Below, in pieces: positions 36,301-48,795 of a stretch of DNA of 64,000 nucleotides; the first letter of the stretch is position 1, and the number at the start of each line of letters is the position of its first letter. The notes beneath the pieces were generated by a model. It saw only the letters and a program-made list of their open reading frames with translations, ran no database searches and was not told the origin of the DNA. The stretch comes from Zeugodacus cucurbitae (taxonomy: Eukaryota; Arthropoda; Insecta; Diptera; Tephritidae). Location: positions 72,577,001 through 72,641,000 of the forward strand of contig NC_071670.1 in the NCBI RefSeq assembly GCF_028554725.1, read 5' to 3'. A program made the position numbers and the translations under genes.

Positions 36301-39300
36301 TTTGACATAGTTTTTGAACAGAATTAAAGCAATAAAGAAATAATTTAAAATTCCTGTGAAATTAAAACAAATTGGCAGCATGTTCATATAAATGCGCGTT
36401 CACTGCTCTACTTTACAGAATCAAGAGTATTGTAAAAGCGACAACAGATTTGTTGTCTACCGATTCAAACATATGAAAATTCGTCCGGAAGATAAATTGT
36501 GTGTGAGTAGTGGTATTTTCCTTCCCAACGAGATGGTCTACACTTTTTTATCCAGTTAACACATTTATGTTGCCCCCAACCAGCTCATCGACACTTATAT
36601 TTTGGATTTTCGAATTCATATCTTCCCTTGTTGCTGGAATATATTTTACATTTACGAAAACGTTTTTTTTTTTTTTTCATTTTTTATGGCAGTTCCGGCA
36701 CTTCGCCGGTGTTGTAACTGCACCGCCATCAAACTGCAGTGTTCCATTGACCTTTTAATTGACGACTGTTCAAGCAAATCGCATTTTCACTGCGCAACAG
36801 ACAGCAACAACAATTATTTCGAGTTGAAATTAAATGAAATTTCCAACAAATGTCCAGCTTAACTGCAGAGACAGACAATTTCGGGAAAGCAGACTAAATG
36901 CAGCTGGAGGGGAATAAGCTCGGTAGGGTAAGACAAATAAACGAGTAGATTGACCGTTACTGACCAAAAGAGTGCAATATTGATAAAAGTCCAAGTCAAA
37001 ATGACAGCCAGCAGTCGAACAATGGCCACAGGGAATAAGCAGACAGACAGACGTGCCAAATAAATACGAGTATGTATATGTATATATATTTGAATGTAAA
37101 AAGGCTGATTCGTTCGGCCAGCAATGGTGCTGAATAATAAAACTTTGCTGGGGCAAAGGGTCAATTGACATTCAGTAGTAAGTAGTAGTAGCGAATTTAA
37201 AATTGTAATGCTAGTAACTCTTGAAACTAAAACAATAAAGGCAGACGATGCTCCCAAGAACCCGCAAAGCCACGAAGAACAGAGCTGGAATGAGACTAAC
37301 GCCTGAAGAAATGGGATTGCTCGGTGTCTGTATCCAACAGTGCAGATAACCGCAGAGTGAACTGTGCAGAAGCAGCTCTGGTTATCCTCACACAGGTGGC
37401 CTTTTTGTCCGCCGTAAGCGAGGAACGCTTACTTGTTTCGGCTTGTTCTTGTTATTTGGGCTGTAATTAATGCTATTGTTGTTGTTGTTACTGAGCTTGT
37501 TATTCAGGTCAGCTGGTGACTTTATACCGGCTTATTTCGACAGTAGAGTTATGTTAAACTGTATTAATGGAGAAGCAGGTGTTGGAGAAATAAGCACAGA
37601 ATACTGTGTGCCACTTAGGTTTACCCATAAAGCCGCCATAATTTAAGGAGAGTTACACTTGTAATAACATCAATACTATTTTATGGCACTTAAGTGATTT
37701 AAAGACGCTCCTAAATGTATGCTATACCAGCAAACAACAGACAATATTGGGTCAAACGTTGTCGGAGTGGAGATATTTTTTATGTAACTACCAGAATTGC
37801 GGAGGAGCAGCACATTATTTCTTATTTTCTCGGTTGCGCTCGTACACATGAGTCTCTGAGTTATTTGAACATGAGCTTAATCCAAAATGAGCTACCGGTT
37901 CATATTAAAAATTGGATTTTGAATTAAGTTCAGACTGTGGAAAAGTAATATACCCAATTAACGTGAAAAATATATCAAAATAACGAGAAAAATGATTAAA
38001 ATGCGGAGAGGATAGTATATGGACAATTTAATTGACATTGAAATGAAAATGAAATACTCGTTTTAACTTTTTAACTTTTTTTAGTTTGATATAAAATTAA
38101 AAGAAAAGTATTTAAGTTACATCGGTTATGGCGTCAAGGTTCCATGAAATCCATAAGAGTCAAGGACTCTGCTGCTAGAAAATTCTGTGTGGATGTTTGC
38201 TTTCAAAATGAAAATTAATTCTGAAAGTTCGTCATATTTTTAAGCCGATACATACTGAAAATTTGGTATTTAAATATTTAAACTTTCAGCAGTCAATCTT
38301 ATTGAATGGGCCTCAAGAATGTAAACAAGAATGCAGAAGCAATTACTTCAGATAACGTTACTTGAATGATCAATTTTGTTAAAGAATATACACTGCGCTA
38401 TTAGCCAGAGAAGCCATTATTATATGCAATCATTCTATCCAGTCATCCACATTTGTGCGTGATTGCAGCTTGCCACTGCATAACTGTTCTCATCTGCAAT
38501 TCAAATGTGCAACAAATTGTGAGCATGCTCAATTTCACAACAACCGCACCATTTCCCCACCACAAATGTTTGTGTTCGGAGCAACAGCAGCGCCACCATC
38601 CGCTGCCCCACCGCATCAGCGGCAAATCAGCATCAATTGACGAGCGTTGAATTGTATTTGTGGTTGACTCTGCTGCCTTTGATTGCTCATTCAAATTGGT
38701 GAAATCTGGCTATATTTCCACATGTGTGATGTTATGGATCGAGCAGCACATGCCACCTTGCCACTTGCAACGTGCAACAAAGTAGCCATAAGCTATCAAG
38801 TAAATCACGCAAATCAAATCGACAGCGATTGTAATTGTGCGGGTGCCATAAACACGCTAGGGAAATATGTTGTGAAGTGAGTACACATGTGTGCGTATGA
38901 TATCTACACTTGCGTGTTAAGCGAAAGCACTTGAAACCGTAAGCTATATCAAGCAGTGGTTTGCGTGTGTGATGGGGGTGTGAGGGGGGGATACGAAGTG
39001 ACAAATATATCAAAATGAAAGGTCAACCTCATTCACGATTCGCCAAAATGTTTTTTTCGTACACGAATAGCTATAGCTATCGTGTAGCTAAAGTGATGTG
39101 GGATAGTTTGGTTCACCTATTTATCATTATTGTTCTTATTGCTTCAGTATAGAGCGTGTGTCGACGAGGTAGTAGCACGAATGGTTGACTGACAAACTGC
39201 AATTAGTAATCTATCACAGGAGGTGTCAGATTTTCCCAACAACAGTAACAGCAACATCCGGAGCCACACACAAAAACCGAAAACGATGCAGTCTATATGA

Positions 39301-42300
39301 ATAAAAAATAACGCTTTCCTTCTTCTATTCTTAAAGGCGACGAAGCCCTAACACCACCAAATGTGGCAGTGACAGAGTCAACGGTGGCTGAGAATCGTGT
39401 GGCATTAGTGTCAGCTACTCGTGACAGAGTTCACACGCGACGATGACAGTTGGCAGCCTCGCCTAGGTCGGGTGGCGCAAAAGCCAGACCTTGCGGGGAA
39501 ATGGCAGAAATAGAGTAGTTTGCCAACAATTGCTGAAACTTTGTTATCTTTTTCATTCAAGTGTACAGTGTTTTTATGATGCTTGCTTGTTTGTGAGATG
39601 TGCAAAGAAAGTTCAACGACATGCACTTGCTGCGAGGCTTCTTCTCTATATAAGCAGTCTGAATGAGTTGAATCAGTCGACAGGATTAAGTAGAGTTCAC
39701 CGCCAGGAACTGATAATGCCAGTACAACTATTTTTATATTTCGCTGATAGAAATAAATATTGTTGCCCAGCTTCTTCGGTATATTTAAATGAAATTTAGC
39801 AAAATTACTTTATTTTCTTTAATACATTTTGGTTTCAAAACAAGTATTCAATTTAATGTTAACTTCACTCAATAAACAAAAGTAACATAATACGACTTCT
39901 TCAATGCAAATAAAGCTTCTTCACTAGTATTAGCAGACATACGTACTTTCAATAATATCTCAGGCAAAGTATTTTCGTTATATGTTGTTGAAAATTCCTG
40001 GTCGCTTTCAATTCAATTCGGAGTTCTTTACGTATATTTACTGCAAGAACGAATCCACATGGTTCAAAGCAAAAAATATATAAATGTAATTTGTTTCTAT
40101 CAAGTGTGGAATTTCTTACTGTACTGTGGACGAGATTTAGAACAATCGGTAGAGTACCACATTCAGATATATTTTAAAGCTTACCTATAGTTGAGGCTTG
40201 AGATCGAATTTACCTATCTTAATGGCGTTTTAAAGCTAAATAGATAGGTTTACTATAGGCATAGACTACAACTAATACTCATACTCATGTACTGATTGCC
40301 AAGCCGTTCGCTTGGTTTGCTGTGATGAATATGTCAACAAAAAAATACAGAGCATTTGGAGAGGCAACAACTTGACAAGATACTGCACTGAGGCAAGACA
40401 AGACCAGACAAGAGGCAACTCTTTGAAGTACAAACGTAAGCGGCTTAAGAAGTTCACTAACCCTATACAATGGCAATGTAATATATATTTATATGCAAAT
40501 GTGCTGAAGGTATGTGTGCGTGGAAGGAAAATTTGTGAGTTTGTGGCACCAACGCAATAATAACAACTTTCTTAAAGAAAAGTATGCATATCTTATTTTT
40601 AAGTGTTTTTCTTGTTGAATTGTTGCCGGCGTCTTGACAAATGCGGACATGCTGTAAAGCATGCAAAGGCAGATTGTCGCACATAACACATTATAACTTT
40701 TATGAATAGGACCACAAATTTCACCCGCTAAGAACTTGATTGCTATTTGCTGCAACTCTAAATTTTAACTATGTGAAAGAGAACTTTAACCATGTCATGA
40801 AATCATTATAACAGCTCACGGTTTAATTTTCTTATTATGAGTCCTTTTCTTATTTAGTATTGTGCACGAACTCTGACAAGGCACCGTATCAACTTTTTCT
40901 CAAGGCGATCGTACGGTGTTGCCACACTTGAGTTTATGTTTGCTTAACCATATTAGTGTTCATAATTTAGCAACTTTTATTATCCGCATTAAAACCATGA
41001 GCATACGTGGGACCGCAGAAGACGAACAGACTTATGTATATACATTGTGGAGAGCAAACACAACTATAATCCTATTGTTAGACATATACATACTGGTTGG
41101 TTGCAAATATATGTTTGCCTACCACTGCTCTCCTCTTTTTCTCTTTTGTGCACTGACAATGAAATGGTCAATCCAAGCCCCAACAGCACGAAGCTAACAG
41201 CGGTGAGAGTGATGATCGCAGCTTGCTTTCCTCAAACTCTTTCTGCTCACAATCAAATTAATTTTACTGTTAAATTCAATTTGCACAAATACAATATGAA
41301 TGGGAATGGTTTACAAAATTTGCAGAACTTTAGCTTAATTGATGTTACTTATATCCGGTATACGTAAGTAGTTTCAAAATGTCTTCAAATTGCCTCAAAC
41401 TGAGATGGCACGGCAGTTGGCTTTCACTATTTCAATTATTTGTTGTTAATTTTTCTATCTATATTGGACTAAAACGGTCTGTTTTTTTCAATTGCTCGCC
41501 TTTCGCAGGCAGTTCTTCACACTCTATTCCTGTCTTTTTGCTACTTTTTCTAGTGTTTTGACTGCTCACCACTTTGGTTCCGCACTCTTAAGCTCACTTT
41601 TCCTTGGCATTTACCTCGCTTAACGGTGTTTGTGGGTTTCCTGCATTTTAACATTTTAATTTAATTTCTATTTACATGTTTTCTTGTTCATTATAACTAG
41701 CCAGCATAAAAGTCAATTGACAAATTTAAATTGGATCATAAAAGAAAATCATTAGCTTCTTAAACTCTGGAATTATTTTTTAATTTGAATGCTAAATTCG
41801 TGTAGGCATTTTATCAAAATGCAACCTGTATTTGCAAGAGCTTATATTATGGTTAGCTTTTTACATCATGAGGTGAATTAAAAGATGTTTCTGCAGGTAC
41901 ACCCTCTGCCCTCTAGTGAAATCAACTAATTTTCAGCTAGTAGAAATCGCAAGCTGAACTAGACAGATGCCACGAGTATCCCTTCTAATACAAGAAAATA
42001 GTAAAGCACTGGTTTATATTTTATTAAATTAATATATTGAAACTCTTATTGGCACGCAAAGGTTAAGGAAAAAAGTGTAAACAGTTGAGCTCTGAAAGTT
42101 GAAAGTTGAAAAAGGTATTGCTTTCCGGCGTTAAAGGTGAAGCACTGCTCTCCTCTGGATTTGCTATTGTTTCAATACTCTCATTAGTGACGGCTTCATT
42201 CTCCGGTTATGCTACCGTTGCGGCTGGGACACCGATGGCGCTCCATTGTAACTATAAAAACAAAAAAGAGGAAATAATTCACCGAAATTGCAGGATTATT

Positions 42301-45300
42301 TTCAAATACAACACAAATAACAGCGAAGTGCACCAATTATTGCGGCAGAGACAATGCGAATTGTGGCACTAAGATCCCAAGTGCGACAATAGGTAACAAC
42401 AAGAATAACAACAAAAGCTCCAGTAAACGTGTCGCGTATAAAGCGAACAATGCAAATGCCACGCGAGTGAATGAATGAATGCAATGCCACAAAAAGGTGG
42501 CAAACTGCGAACTGTCAACAGTTACGCGTGCCACAAAAGCATTAGCATAAAAGTGAGAAAAAAGAAAAATACAATAACTGTATTGTCAACGGTTGCAAGA
42601 ATGCTACATTAGCTGAGCACACTGACTTATCTGCTTTCGTGTTGAACACAGTCTTCCTGTTGCAATTTCCGCGTTATTTCTGTTGTTATTGCTGGATAAT
42701 CTTAGGAAAATTAACTTTTCGTGTGGCACACCTTTTTCGGATGAAATCTTAATATATAGATAACAAATCAAGTACTGATTCAATGGACTTCGTATCCAAG
42801 CCAAAAAAAAAACCTTCAGAAAAATAAATGTGAATTACTTACAAATAGGCACAAAGGCACTTACAATATATGTAAATATTTAATGTACATAAATATGAAC
42901 ATTTTCCTATTACTATTACTCGATTTAGATTCTTATAGGAATACACATACAAATTAATGAACAAACATACACAAACATCGAACTTCACATGTGTCACAGC
43001 TCCGAAATGTATTTGAAAATGTCAAGGACGTAAGGAAATGTTTGTTGTATTCAATAAATAATATCAGAACAAATACTGAGCAGTGTAGGGAGGTCTAACG
43101 AGTATTCTCCAAAGTGGATGGGGTGTGGCGATGCTCAACGCAGCAGGAGCTGACATCGAATTCGAGATTGGATGGGAGTCTGGGTGCCTTGGGCATCTCG
43201 TGCGAAGTTGGGTAACGCTTCGATGCGTCCTTATGCGTTTGGATGAACTTTTGCTGTTGTTATTGTTCAGAGGTACGCATTTTCCGCCACTTCAGTTATT
43301 TTCTTCTTCTTTATTTTTTTGCAGTGAGAACATGAACATGAGCGAAATTGTAGTTCAAAAATGTGAGAGTAAAATCCTTCCACAGAATAAAGACTTTTCA
43401 TTTCAAATACTGGTTCAGGTTGTTCAAATACGTAGGCCTAGTCATCAGAGGTCATTCAGATAATTGCTGTGCAATATTTTAGATTGTGTCCGTACTTCAT
43501 TAATTATAGTCTAATTTAACTTGAATATGCAACAAAAGATACTCCAAGAACATTATTAATATATTTTGGCGCATACAGTTATCTACATCCAAATGTGTAT
43601 TACTAAGGTATCAATCATTGGTTTACCCTTGTCTCCTTTATTTTCTAAAAATAATATTTCTTAAGCGAGTTAAATTTGTAAAAAAAATGAAGTAAAATTA
43701 TGGCAATTATGCTCGTGACAATTTTCATGTGAACATAAGGCGTTCATATGTTGGCTTTTGAATAAACGCATAAGTGTCGCGCTTTAATTACTCACTCTTT
43801 GGGGGAACCACAAAAAACCACACGGTTAATTAACTGGCGTTCCTTCCTTTTTTTGATGGGAATAGCAGCATGTGTGGTGTGTCTAAACCAAAGTGCGAGT
43901 ATTGTGATGAGATTATTTCTCTTCGCCATTTTGAATGTGTCACTTTCCCGGGTTTTATATCAAATATTTATATGTTTCACAGAGAGTGCGTCGACTAGAG
44001 TTCTGATATTTATGCACACAAATTTCAAAATTTGTTATTTTCGACACTGGAATAATTTTAGCTCTCACACAATCTTTGAGTTTGCGCTTGTGTGGCGATG
44101 TGTCGAGATGGGTAAAATATTCTCTTAAAAATTTATCATATTATAATAGCTAATGCAAACACAAATCAATCACATGTCCTAAAATACAGTAAAAACCGAA
44201 AAATATATAATTATCGTGCCAAGAAAAAGGTTAGATTTTAATTTATCGTTACATTAAGTGTTCTAAAGAAGGAAAAGTGTCATAAATGAAAAAGGTTCGT
44301 CAAGCACGTCTGAATGTTGTGAGGGTTTTATCCTAAATAAATATTTTAATAAATGAATAGAATTTGTTTTCAGCAAATGAGTAAGAAGTTGATTCGAAAG
44401 TAAGGTATAAAAAGTGACAATGGAAAAACCATTATTGCAAATGTGTCATTAAACCACTTCATATTTGGATTTTAACAATTATAAAAATATTTTACACATT
44501 TTTTTAAATTTATATAAATATTCTCACTTCAGCTGTGATATTTAACAAATTCAGGCCCAACCCATTATACTCTAAACACTCCAGGTCTTGTTTTAATTGC
44601 GTGTCCCTACTTCTCCTACAGACACACCTAAATGGCAGTTGCCGCCATGAGTGCCTTTAATTATTGCTTCTTCGCACTTTTGCACTTTCCGGAATGTTTT
44701 TCCGCCCTCCTAGCCACGAGAAATTTATGAGCGTGTGGGAAATAAGGAGGGAGACACGGGGAAATAATTTTAAAACTTTACAAGGGCTTTTAATGAGTAG
44801 GTGTGTGTATGACAATGGTGCAGTCAGTGAGGAGTTGTGAACATTCATGATTTTATTCCATTATATACACACCTAAATATACATACATATATAAAGAATA
44901 ATTTATTTTTATTGTTTGCACTTAACTCTGTTGAAAAGCTTTATATTAAATTTTGTGCAGAGTAACAGGATTAATTAAAATAACTTAAAACCCCTTTTTT
45001 TATAATAAAAAATATATTTTCAAATTTATATGAGGCTTTTGGTTGTTTATTATTTAAAAGAGAATTGCTTGAGGCCCTTTACACATACACGAGTATATAG
45101 AGTTTGTTATTCCAGGCTCGATGGGTGGCTAGTCTCCCAATCGTTGGTAATTATCAACATATTATAGGCTTAGTTGAGCATGCCACATTGAATGCAAAAG
45201 AAATGGAATTAAATCTTTTATGAAAACATAACATTAATATTCTGATTTGTTTGTTTGGGAGGACAATGGTTAAGTTATAATATCTTTCACATATCGAGCT

Positions 45301-45699
45301 GTGATTTCTGATAGTTATGAACAGCCGCAGGCGAGAAAATTCAGAAGAAATGAATTTCACTGAAGTGAAGCTTTGCGCTCGCACGTGCCAAGAAAACGCG
45401 CACAAATAAAACGAGAAACAGATATAAATAAAACATCCCTAAAAACATATTCTTAGTTGGACGCAATGTAACTTTCGGGCTTCACCGAAATGCAATAGCA
45501 GCCAAAGTAAATATTTGGAATGACCAAAAGCGCAAAAATTAAAAGTAAACACAATCTCACAGAGGACCAAAAATAATGATCATTAAGTAGGAATATTAAA
45601 TATAAGCACACTTACATTTTTAATAAGCCTTAAATAATTTAGAACTAATGGCTTTTGGTGCGTACTTTTTCCCAAGATAAACATTCCGGATCTTTTTTC
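33312..45699. other. Non-coding stretch upstream of receptor exon
   Basis: In minus-strand sense this precedes the receptor exon and is probably intron. It holds short frames only. Frames of up to 132 codons on the minus strand at 36,830-37,257 are hydrophobic, unrecognised and within chance expectation. There is a short ATCT run at 35,344-35,361 and an A-run near 34,974. A near-perfect 25-bp palindrome at 39,061-39,085 is listed separately. No second receptor exon was recognised. Confidence 0.45.
39061..39085. repeat. Near-perfect 25-bp palindrome
   Basis: ACACGA-ATAGCTATAGCTAT-CGTGT reads the same on both strands except for a single extra A. It contains two overlapping AGCTAT/ATAGCT steps. 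It could form a cruciform or bind a dimeric factor; nothing else supports a function. Confidence 0.75.
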
Positions 45700-46330
45700 T
45701 ATCTATCATAGCGGATATTGTTGATGCTGACGCTGATTGGATGACGGAAACCGTGAGCAGAAGCGGGAAAAGCACGAACGGATGTAAGGGACGCGTCTGA
45801 GCATTTAATTAAAATTTATGCGCCCCGCGGTTTTGATTTTTTTCTCTAGAACACGTCAGATTATAATAATAATTATTAACGGAATTGACACACATGCAAC
45901 GTGGATACACTAAACACTGAGCGGTAAGCTAGAGCCCTGAATACGATTCTCACTTATGCTTGTATTGTCGTTATTTCGCATTGTTGCTTATTTGCACTTA
46001 GCCACTACTAACTCTCGCTATTTTTCTAGTATTTTATTAACATCGCCCTTCTCGTATGTCCCCATATTTGCTCGTTGCCGCCGACTCGTAGCGAACCGTA
46101 ATGGTCCGGCCCACGTTATAAACTGAACTGAATCGCCGCTGCGACTGAGGTAGAAAGCCAAGTGGAAGCGGGGTAGAGAGGCGTGACGGAAGGCGCAGAT
46201 GCGAAGGCTGTGTGTGGAAGCGGCGCTGCCGGTACGAGCTAGTGTGCGTGTTGGCGCTGCCATTACTGCATCCTTGAGCACAACACTGATTGCCCTCTCG
46301 CCGCTAGCAGCGACGCCGCTGACTTAACAT
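45700..46330 (-). promoter_or_regulatory. Candidate promoter and 5' leader, minus strand
   Basis: This block is clearly richer in GC and CpG than its surroundings, most strongly at 46,050-46,320. On the minus strand it contains two overlapping TCAGTT initiator-like motifs (46,131-46,121). About 20-27 bases downstream is GCCGGACC, similar to downstream promoter elements of fly genes. A 15-codon upstream-ORF-like frame (MGTYEKGDVNKILEK) follows at about 46,069. The block sits on the same strand as the receptor exon, some 13 kb upstream of it, so it could be that gene's first exon and promoter. No signal peptide or splice link was identified. An 87-codon frame through the block (46,281-46,018) may simply reflect its GC content. 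Confidence 0.3.
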
Positions 46331-48354
46331 TTACCGGGGCTGTTGATTGTGGTACTCTCTGTTTGCTGTTAAATTCGTTAATGTTAAGACTTAGCAGAGG
46401 CTTTTACAGAGAATCCACGGCGTTGGGCACATTGTTGCCTAAAGTCACATTACATTTTGTGAGCGGCTTCGTATAAGTACAGAATTAAAATAGAATAATA
46501 CATTGCGGGAGAGAGAATAATGTGAATTCATATTAGGTTCTTCTGTTGTAACGCTACTAGAGAAGTGTACTAAAATATGGTGTTCATACTCTCATATCTC
46601 CTTTTCTCTTCCTGAATAATTTTAGCTCAGACACGTAGGTAATGGATGGTGTCGGTTACGGGCTTTCTCGCGAACTCATCAAGTGTAAACAAACAAACAG
46701 AGAACCGGTGGTTCAGTACACAATCACGTGTTTTTAACAACACAGAGAGCGTGTAATGGCTGTGAGAGAGTGAATTTGCTTTGAGTTCAGACAATACAAT
46801 ACGATACATATTGGGGTAGCTGAAATCATCTACTTCTTTTCGAAATATAAGTAGTACAGAGGAGTAACCAGTCAACAGTGAAGATAGATATATACATTTT
46901 GGAGGAAAATTTCAAATGTTCGAAAACATATATATTTATAAAATACGTTGCATATTTTGTTTGATAAAATATCGCTATGTTAAAAAGACCGAGAGGAAAG
47001 GGCAATGGCTAAAGTAGATCACAAGATCTCGTGGCAAAAATCAAAAGCAATTGGAAAATTGCTGGTAATGATAATAAATGATTTCTAGTTCTCCATAAAC
47101 GATATATTGGCATAGCCTTCGATTGGTGAAACCATTTTCCTCATACTCGAAATATTATTTTATTAAATATTTAAATTGTATTTGTTAACTACACAACAGA
47201 AAACATCGTTATTTTCACATAAATATGAGTACTTAATAAAATACCTAAAGCTCATCTCATTGTTTAACAAAAACTTGTCACAAAAGAGAAATTAATGACA
47301 TAAGCAAATGAAAATTTTAGAAATGCCCATGTTCCAAGTCCAACAACATCCTCCGGCAAATGTAAACTTACAAATGAACGAATGTATGTGCATTACACAT
47401 TTTTCAAGATACATTTTCTAATTTCCTTCCTCTCTTGTGCACCTTGATTCAGTGAATTTCAGTTAGGACTGTTTTTATTTCATATAAAGCGAAATGCAAG
47501 GCTTAGTTACCACACAAATAAACAGGACGATGCTTAGGCAACTGCAATACAACATAAGTTCATATGTACTCAGTGACCTTGGCTAAAGGAGAAAATTGTG
47601 TTGGCACAATGTTTCCATCCGTTGCTTTTATTTTAATTAACTTTGCTTGCAGAAGTTGTAATTAGTTGTGACCTTTACTATTACTCCTCTACTAGTAGAC
47701 TCTGCACTGTAAGATTTTGTAACGTTGCTTATTTGAATAAAAGAGTATGCGCAAGAGGCTTCAGTGTTTCATATTCCTTATAAATTACATTTCAATTTGT
47801 AGATAACGATAATTAAATAATTATATTGTGGAAGCTCCACTCCCAATTCGCTTAGCTTTTCCTTCCATCCCACAACATTTAATTTATCAATTTCACAAAG
47901 GCTAAGAGTAGTCAAGAAGCAATGATTATTTATCTTCCATTAATTTTACTATCATCATATTTGAGTGACATAATTAAATAAACGTTAGCACTTATAAAGA
48001 ATAGGAAGTCGAGAGTTCTCAAAAGTTTACAAAAGCAAACACCTCAACTGGGAGCAAGAAAAATGTCAAGTGAAAATGTTGAAATAATATTTTACTTTGC
48101 GCGGAAGCCTCTGCAAATGCTAAAATAATAAAAGCGCTGAACTTTGGCGGAAAATTTCCGCGAATCTAATGAAGTGCGACGTCTATTTAAGCAATTCTCT
48201 GGCCTTCTAATGACTTGTTAAGTAAGAATGAACTAATCACTTGCAACATGTGATTGACTTAATGTGACAGTGACTAACTTTTGAGTAACTTAGTGGTAAA
48301 CAGTTTTGACAGATTTTAATGCAACTATTCACCTGGAATCATTTATATAAACCA
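46331..48354. other. Non-coding stretch, nothing recognised
   Basis: AT-rich DNA with only short frames. No RNA gene, transposon end or exon was recognised. Confidence 0.5.
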
Positions 48355-48795
48355 TTAGCAGACCGCTCCGGCTTCGCACGGGTTTAAACAAACATTTCAA
48401 AAGTTATAAGTTTGTATAATACATACTTATATACATATGTATGTACTTTCCCGTTTTTTGTGTGGGTTCATTTTAAAAAAGGAAAACGAGGAAAATTCGA
48501 ATATGAAACTATATTTTAATGGTAATGAAATTTGATTACAACCTCTAGTCTTTGGTGTCCGATGTCTTTCTCTCTGATTATGAAGGCGTTGAGAACGCTC
48601 AGAGTTTGACGCCCTATTGCGAGCTGGTATATTTCTAATATTTTGTTCTTCAAGACGCTGCGCACGCTCAGCTACCAGCAGTTTCTGATTAAGATTCTCC
48701 ATCAGTAATTCTATTTGATACCCTCACCTGGGAAGTATTTCCAGAAAGTTGAGATTCTGGCAAAAAATATAGCATATGTTCCTGGGGGTGAACCA
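48355..48795 (-). mobile_element. Truncated Helitron, same family as 25.7-26.8 kb
   Basis: On the minus strand the 3' end reads CCGGAGCGGTCTGCTAA|T at 48,355, a CTRR terminus (CTAA) next to a GC hairpin and followed by T. It aligns with the first copy at the 3' end (48,355-48,520) and again at 48,550-48,790. The 5' TC end is missing: similarity stops near 48,795. Unlike the first copy it lacks the CACGTG array but keeps a roughly 110-bp segment (about 48,585-48,690) that the first copy has lost. A minus-strand frame from 48,702 encodes repeats of the type ERAQRLEEQN and SERSQRLHNQRERHR. These resemble the arginine/glutamate-rich N-terminal repeats of insect Helitron helicase proteins. It is a remnant, not a functional protein. 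Confidence 0.75.

Noticed and set aside
36830..37257. Two overlapping hydrophobic minus-strand frames (113 and 132 codons) considered as a receptor signal-peptide exon
   Set aside because: No clean signal peptide ending at a donor site and no family similarity; length is within chance expectation.
39335..39475. Possible plus-strand exon after a pyrimidine-rich CTTAAAG acceptor-like site, frame GDEALTPPNVAVTESTVAEN
   Set aside because: Short, no recognised domain, no partner exon, and a stop follows soon; not enough to call.
43090..43270. GC-richer segment ending in CAGAG|GTACGC considered as an exon with a splice donor
   Set aside because: Neither strand gives a recognisable protein and no acceptor-side support was seen.
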